Positions 63,031 to 64,000 of a DNA stretch of 64,000 nucleotides are shown piece by piece. Each line of letters opens with the position of its first letter. Position 1 is the first letter of the stretch. The position numbers and the translations under genes are program-made. The DNA is from Lotus japonicus (lineage: Eukaryota; Streptophyta; Magnoliopsida; Fabales; Fabaceae). Under the pieces are notes generated by a model. The model had not been told where the DNA came from, ran no database searches, and saw nothing but the letters and a program-made list of their open reading frames with translations. The DNA is taken from assembly GCF_012489685.1 (NCBI RefSeq), contig NC_080042.1, positions 46,304,066 through 46,368,065 on the forward strand, read 5' to 3'.

Positions 63031-63659
63031 TTATTGGATCATCATGATCAGCCTAGATTCCCCGATGCATTTGATATTTGATTCTAGAGTTAGGGGAATT
63101 CTCTTTTTCGTTCCGATCGAATCAACGAAGACCTTCATCACTTCTTTGAGGTGTTTCTTTCTTGAATTGAAGGAGCTTCCCAATCCAACGATCAATTGTG
63201 CATAAGTTCGGGACGCTCCCTCAACTGGGTTGATTTTCTCATCTTTTGAAGATAAAGATTTTGTCTTATGCTTTAATTTCTTCTTTGACATATTCCTTCA
63301 CGAGGATGTTTCTCCCTTTTCGAACTTGCATTACAAATGACCTTTGTCTTCTTGTTAAGAATCTCTTACTCCTGGGCTTCGAGATAGTCTTTTGTAAGCA
63401 GTCATTCCGCTCAGTCTTGATATTTCTTCACATACTTCTTCAACTTCCTTTCCTCGATTAACTACTCAATCGCATGCCAAACTTGTATACATTCGTTGGT
63501 GTTATGACCATAACTCTCATGATACTCGTAGTACCTCTTCATGTCTAGATACATCATATTTTTCCTAAGAGATGCAGGTCGGAGTATACATGCGAAGACC
63601 GTATGCATCACCTCCTTGGTGACCGAGCGAGAGTCGCGTTCATAACTGAGTAGTTTCAA
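63031..63659 (-). pseudogene. Ty3/gypsy (Tat-type) gag-pro linker with zinc knuckle, decayed
   Basis: Two short minus-strand ORFs (63462-63659, 63031-63291) broken by stops. The first contains RYYEYHESYGHNTNECIQVWHAIE, a decayed form of the Tat/Athila knuckle (CxxH....GH.T..C..L...IE), with the first Cys changed. The second is Lys-rich and Ser-rich linker. They lie upstream, in element direction, of the protease remnant at 62603-62962. Confidence 0.55.
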
Positions 63660-63840
63660 ACCTTCTTTAATAATTTTTCAGTTAATTGTTCTTATCAAAA
63701 TTTCTTTGGTGGTAATCCTGATCCTTCTTGTTTTAACTTTTGCCTTCGTTGACCTTATCCTTTTGGCCATTAGTGTCGGCCAAATTGTCCTCCATGTTCA
63801 CATACTTCACCGAGCACCAACAAAATTCATCCATGACCTA

Positions 63841-63981
63841 CGCAGCGTCTTGGCTAGCAATTTGTTGGAAGGTGTGACAATTCTAATCGCTTCGCACAAT
63901 ATATGGAGCTTCACCTTCAGATCTAGACTCATGACGAGCGTCTTGCCTAGCAATGTGTGGAAAGGTGTGACAATTCTTGTG
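63841..63981. repeat. Direct repeat of about 46 bp, two copies
   Basis: GCGTCTTG(G/C)CTAGCAAT, a short diverged stretch and GGTGTGACAATTCT occur at 63846-63890 and 63938-63982, about 92 bp apart. They lie in the gag-proximal end of the decayed element at the window edge. Confidence 0.7.
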
Positions 63982-64000
63982 ATAAAGCAATGAAAAAATT

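Noticed and set aside
1..64000. CRISPR arrays, rRNA genes, complete tRNA genes or bacterial operons
   Set aside because: No spacer-repeat array, rRNA text or full tRNA cloverleaf was seen. All tRNA-like matches are primer-binding sites or SINE-type heads.

Overview
This is a plant nuclear window, probably from a legume. The legume call is inference. It rests on the TRIM and SIRE-type LTR sequences, with their CTGATC-rich LTR minisatellite, which resemble legume repeats I know, and not on a database match. Almost all of it is transposable-element and viral DNA. The only intact-looking host gene I can support is a single-exon F-box gene at 59271-60419.

Layout. (1) 1-10154: remains of a minus-strand Ty3/gypsy element of the Tat type. 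Gag and protease survive at 8075-10154, RT, RNase H and integrase are missing, and a spliced plus-strand antisense ORF lies at 2162-5603. (2) 11553-11805: a fold-back Mutator-like MITE with a perfect 9-bp target-site duplication (TSD). (3) 11859-32263: a non-autonomous CACTA transposon (3-bp TSD ATA) carrying fragments of the host gene EMC1. It has been entered by a hAT MITE, by a Ty3/gypsy chromovirus (14729-25582) that holds a second, very young chromovirus (15644-21081), and by a gag-only SIRE/Copia element (26365-31122) that splits an EMC1 exon. A TRIM sits in an EMC1 intron. Removing the three dated insertions leaves about 3.9 kb of original CACTA.

(4) 32391-32507: a small SINE with a 12-bp TSD. 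(5) 32768-54700: a 22-kb endogenous pararetrovirus block (Caulimoviridae, florendovirus-like). It is a mosaic of at least nine segments of one circular genome of about 7,905 bp. Two full-length, uninterrupted 1,858-residue polyproteins lie in opposite orientations, and the 6.4-kb arms form a near-perfect inverted repeat. Junctions show filler DNA and microhomology, and both outer edges lie at (TA)n tracts. (6) 54730-55300: a deleted hAT element in the right-hand (TA)n tract. (7) 56030-58815: two diverged copies of a 1.4-kb AT-rich repeat, one with a tRNA-Met primer-binding site. (8) 59271-60419: the F-box gene. (9) 61072-64000: degenerate repeats and a second decayed Tat-type gag/protease on the minus strand.

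The genes do not form an operon or pathway. What links them is insertion history: nesting order, TSDs and LTR similarity give relative ages, and the viral block shows how DNA of a nuclear circular virus was concatenated, inverted and repaired into the chromosome.
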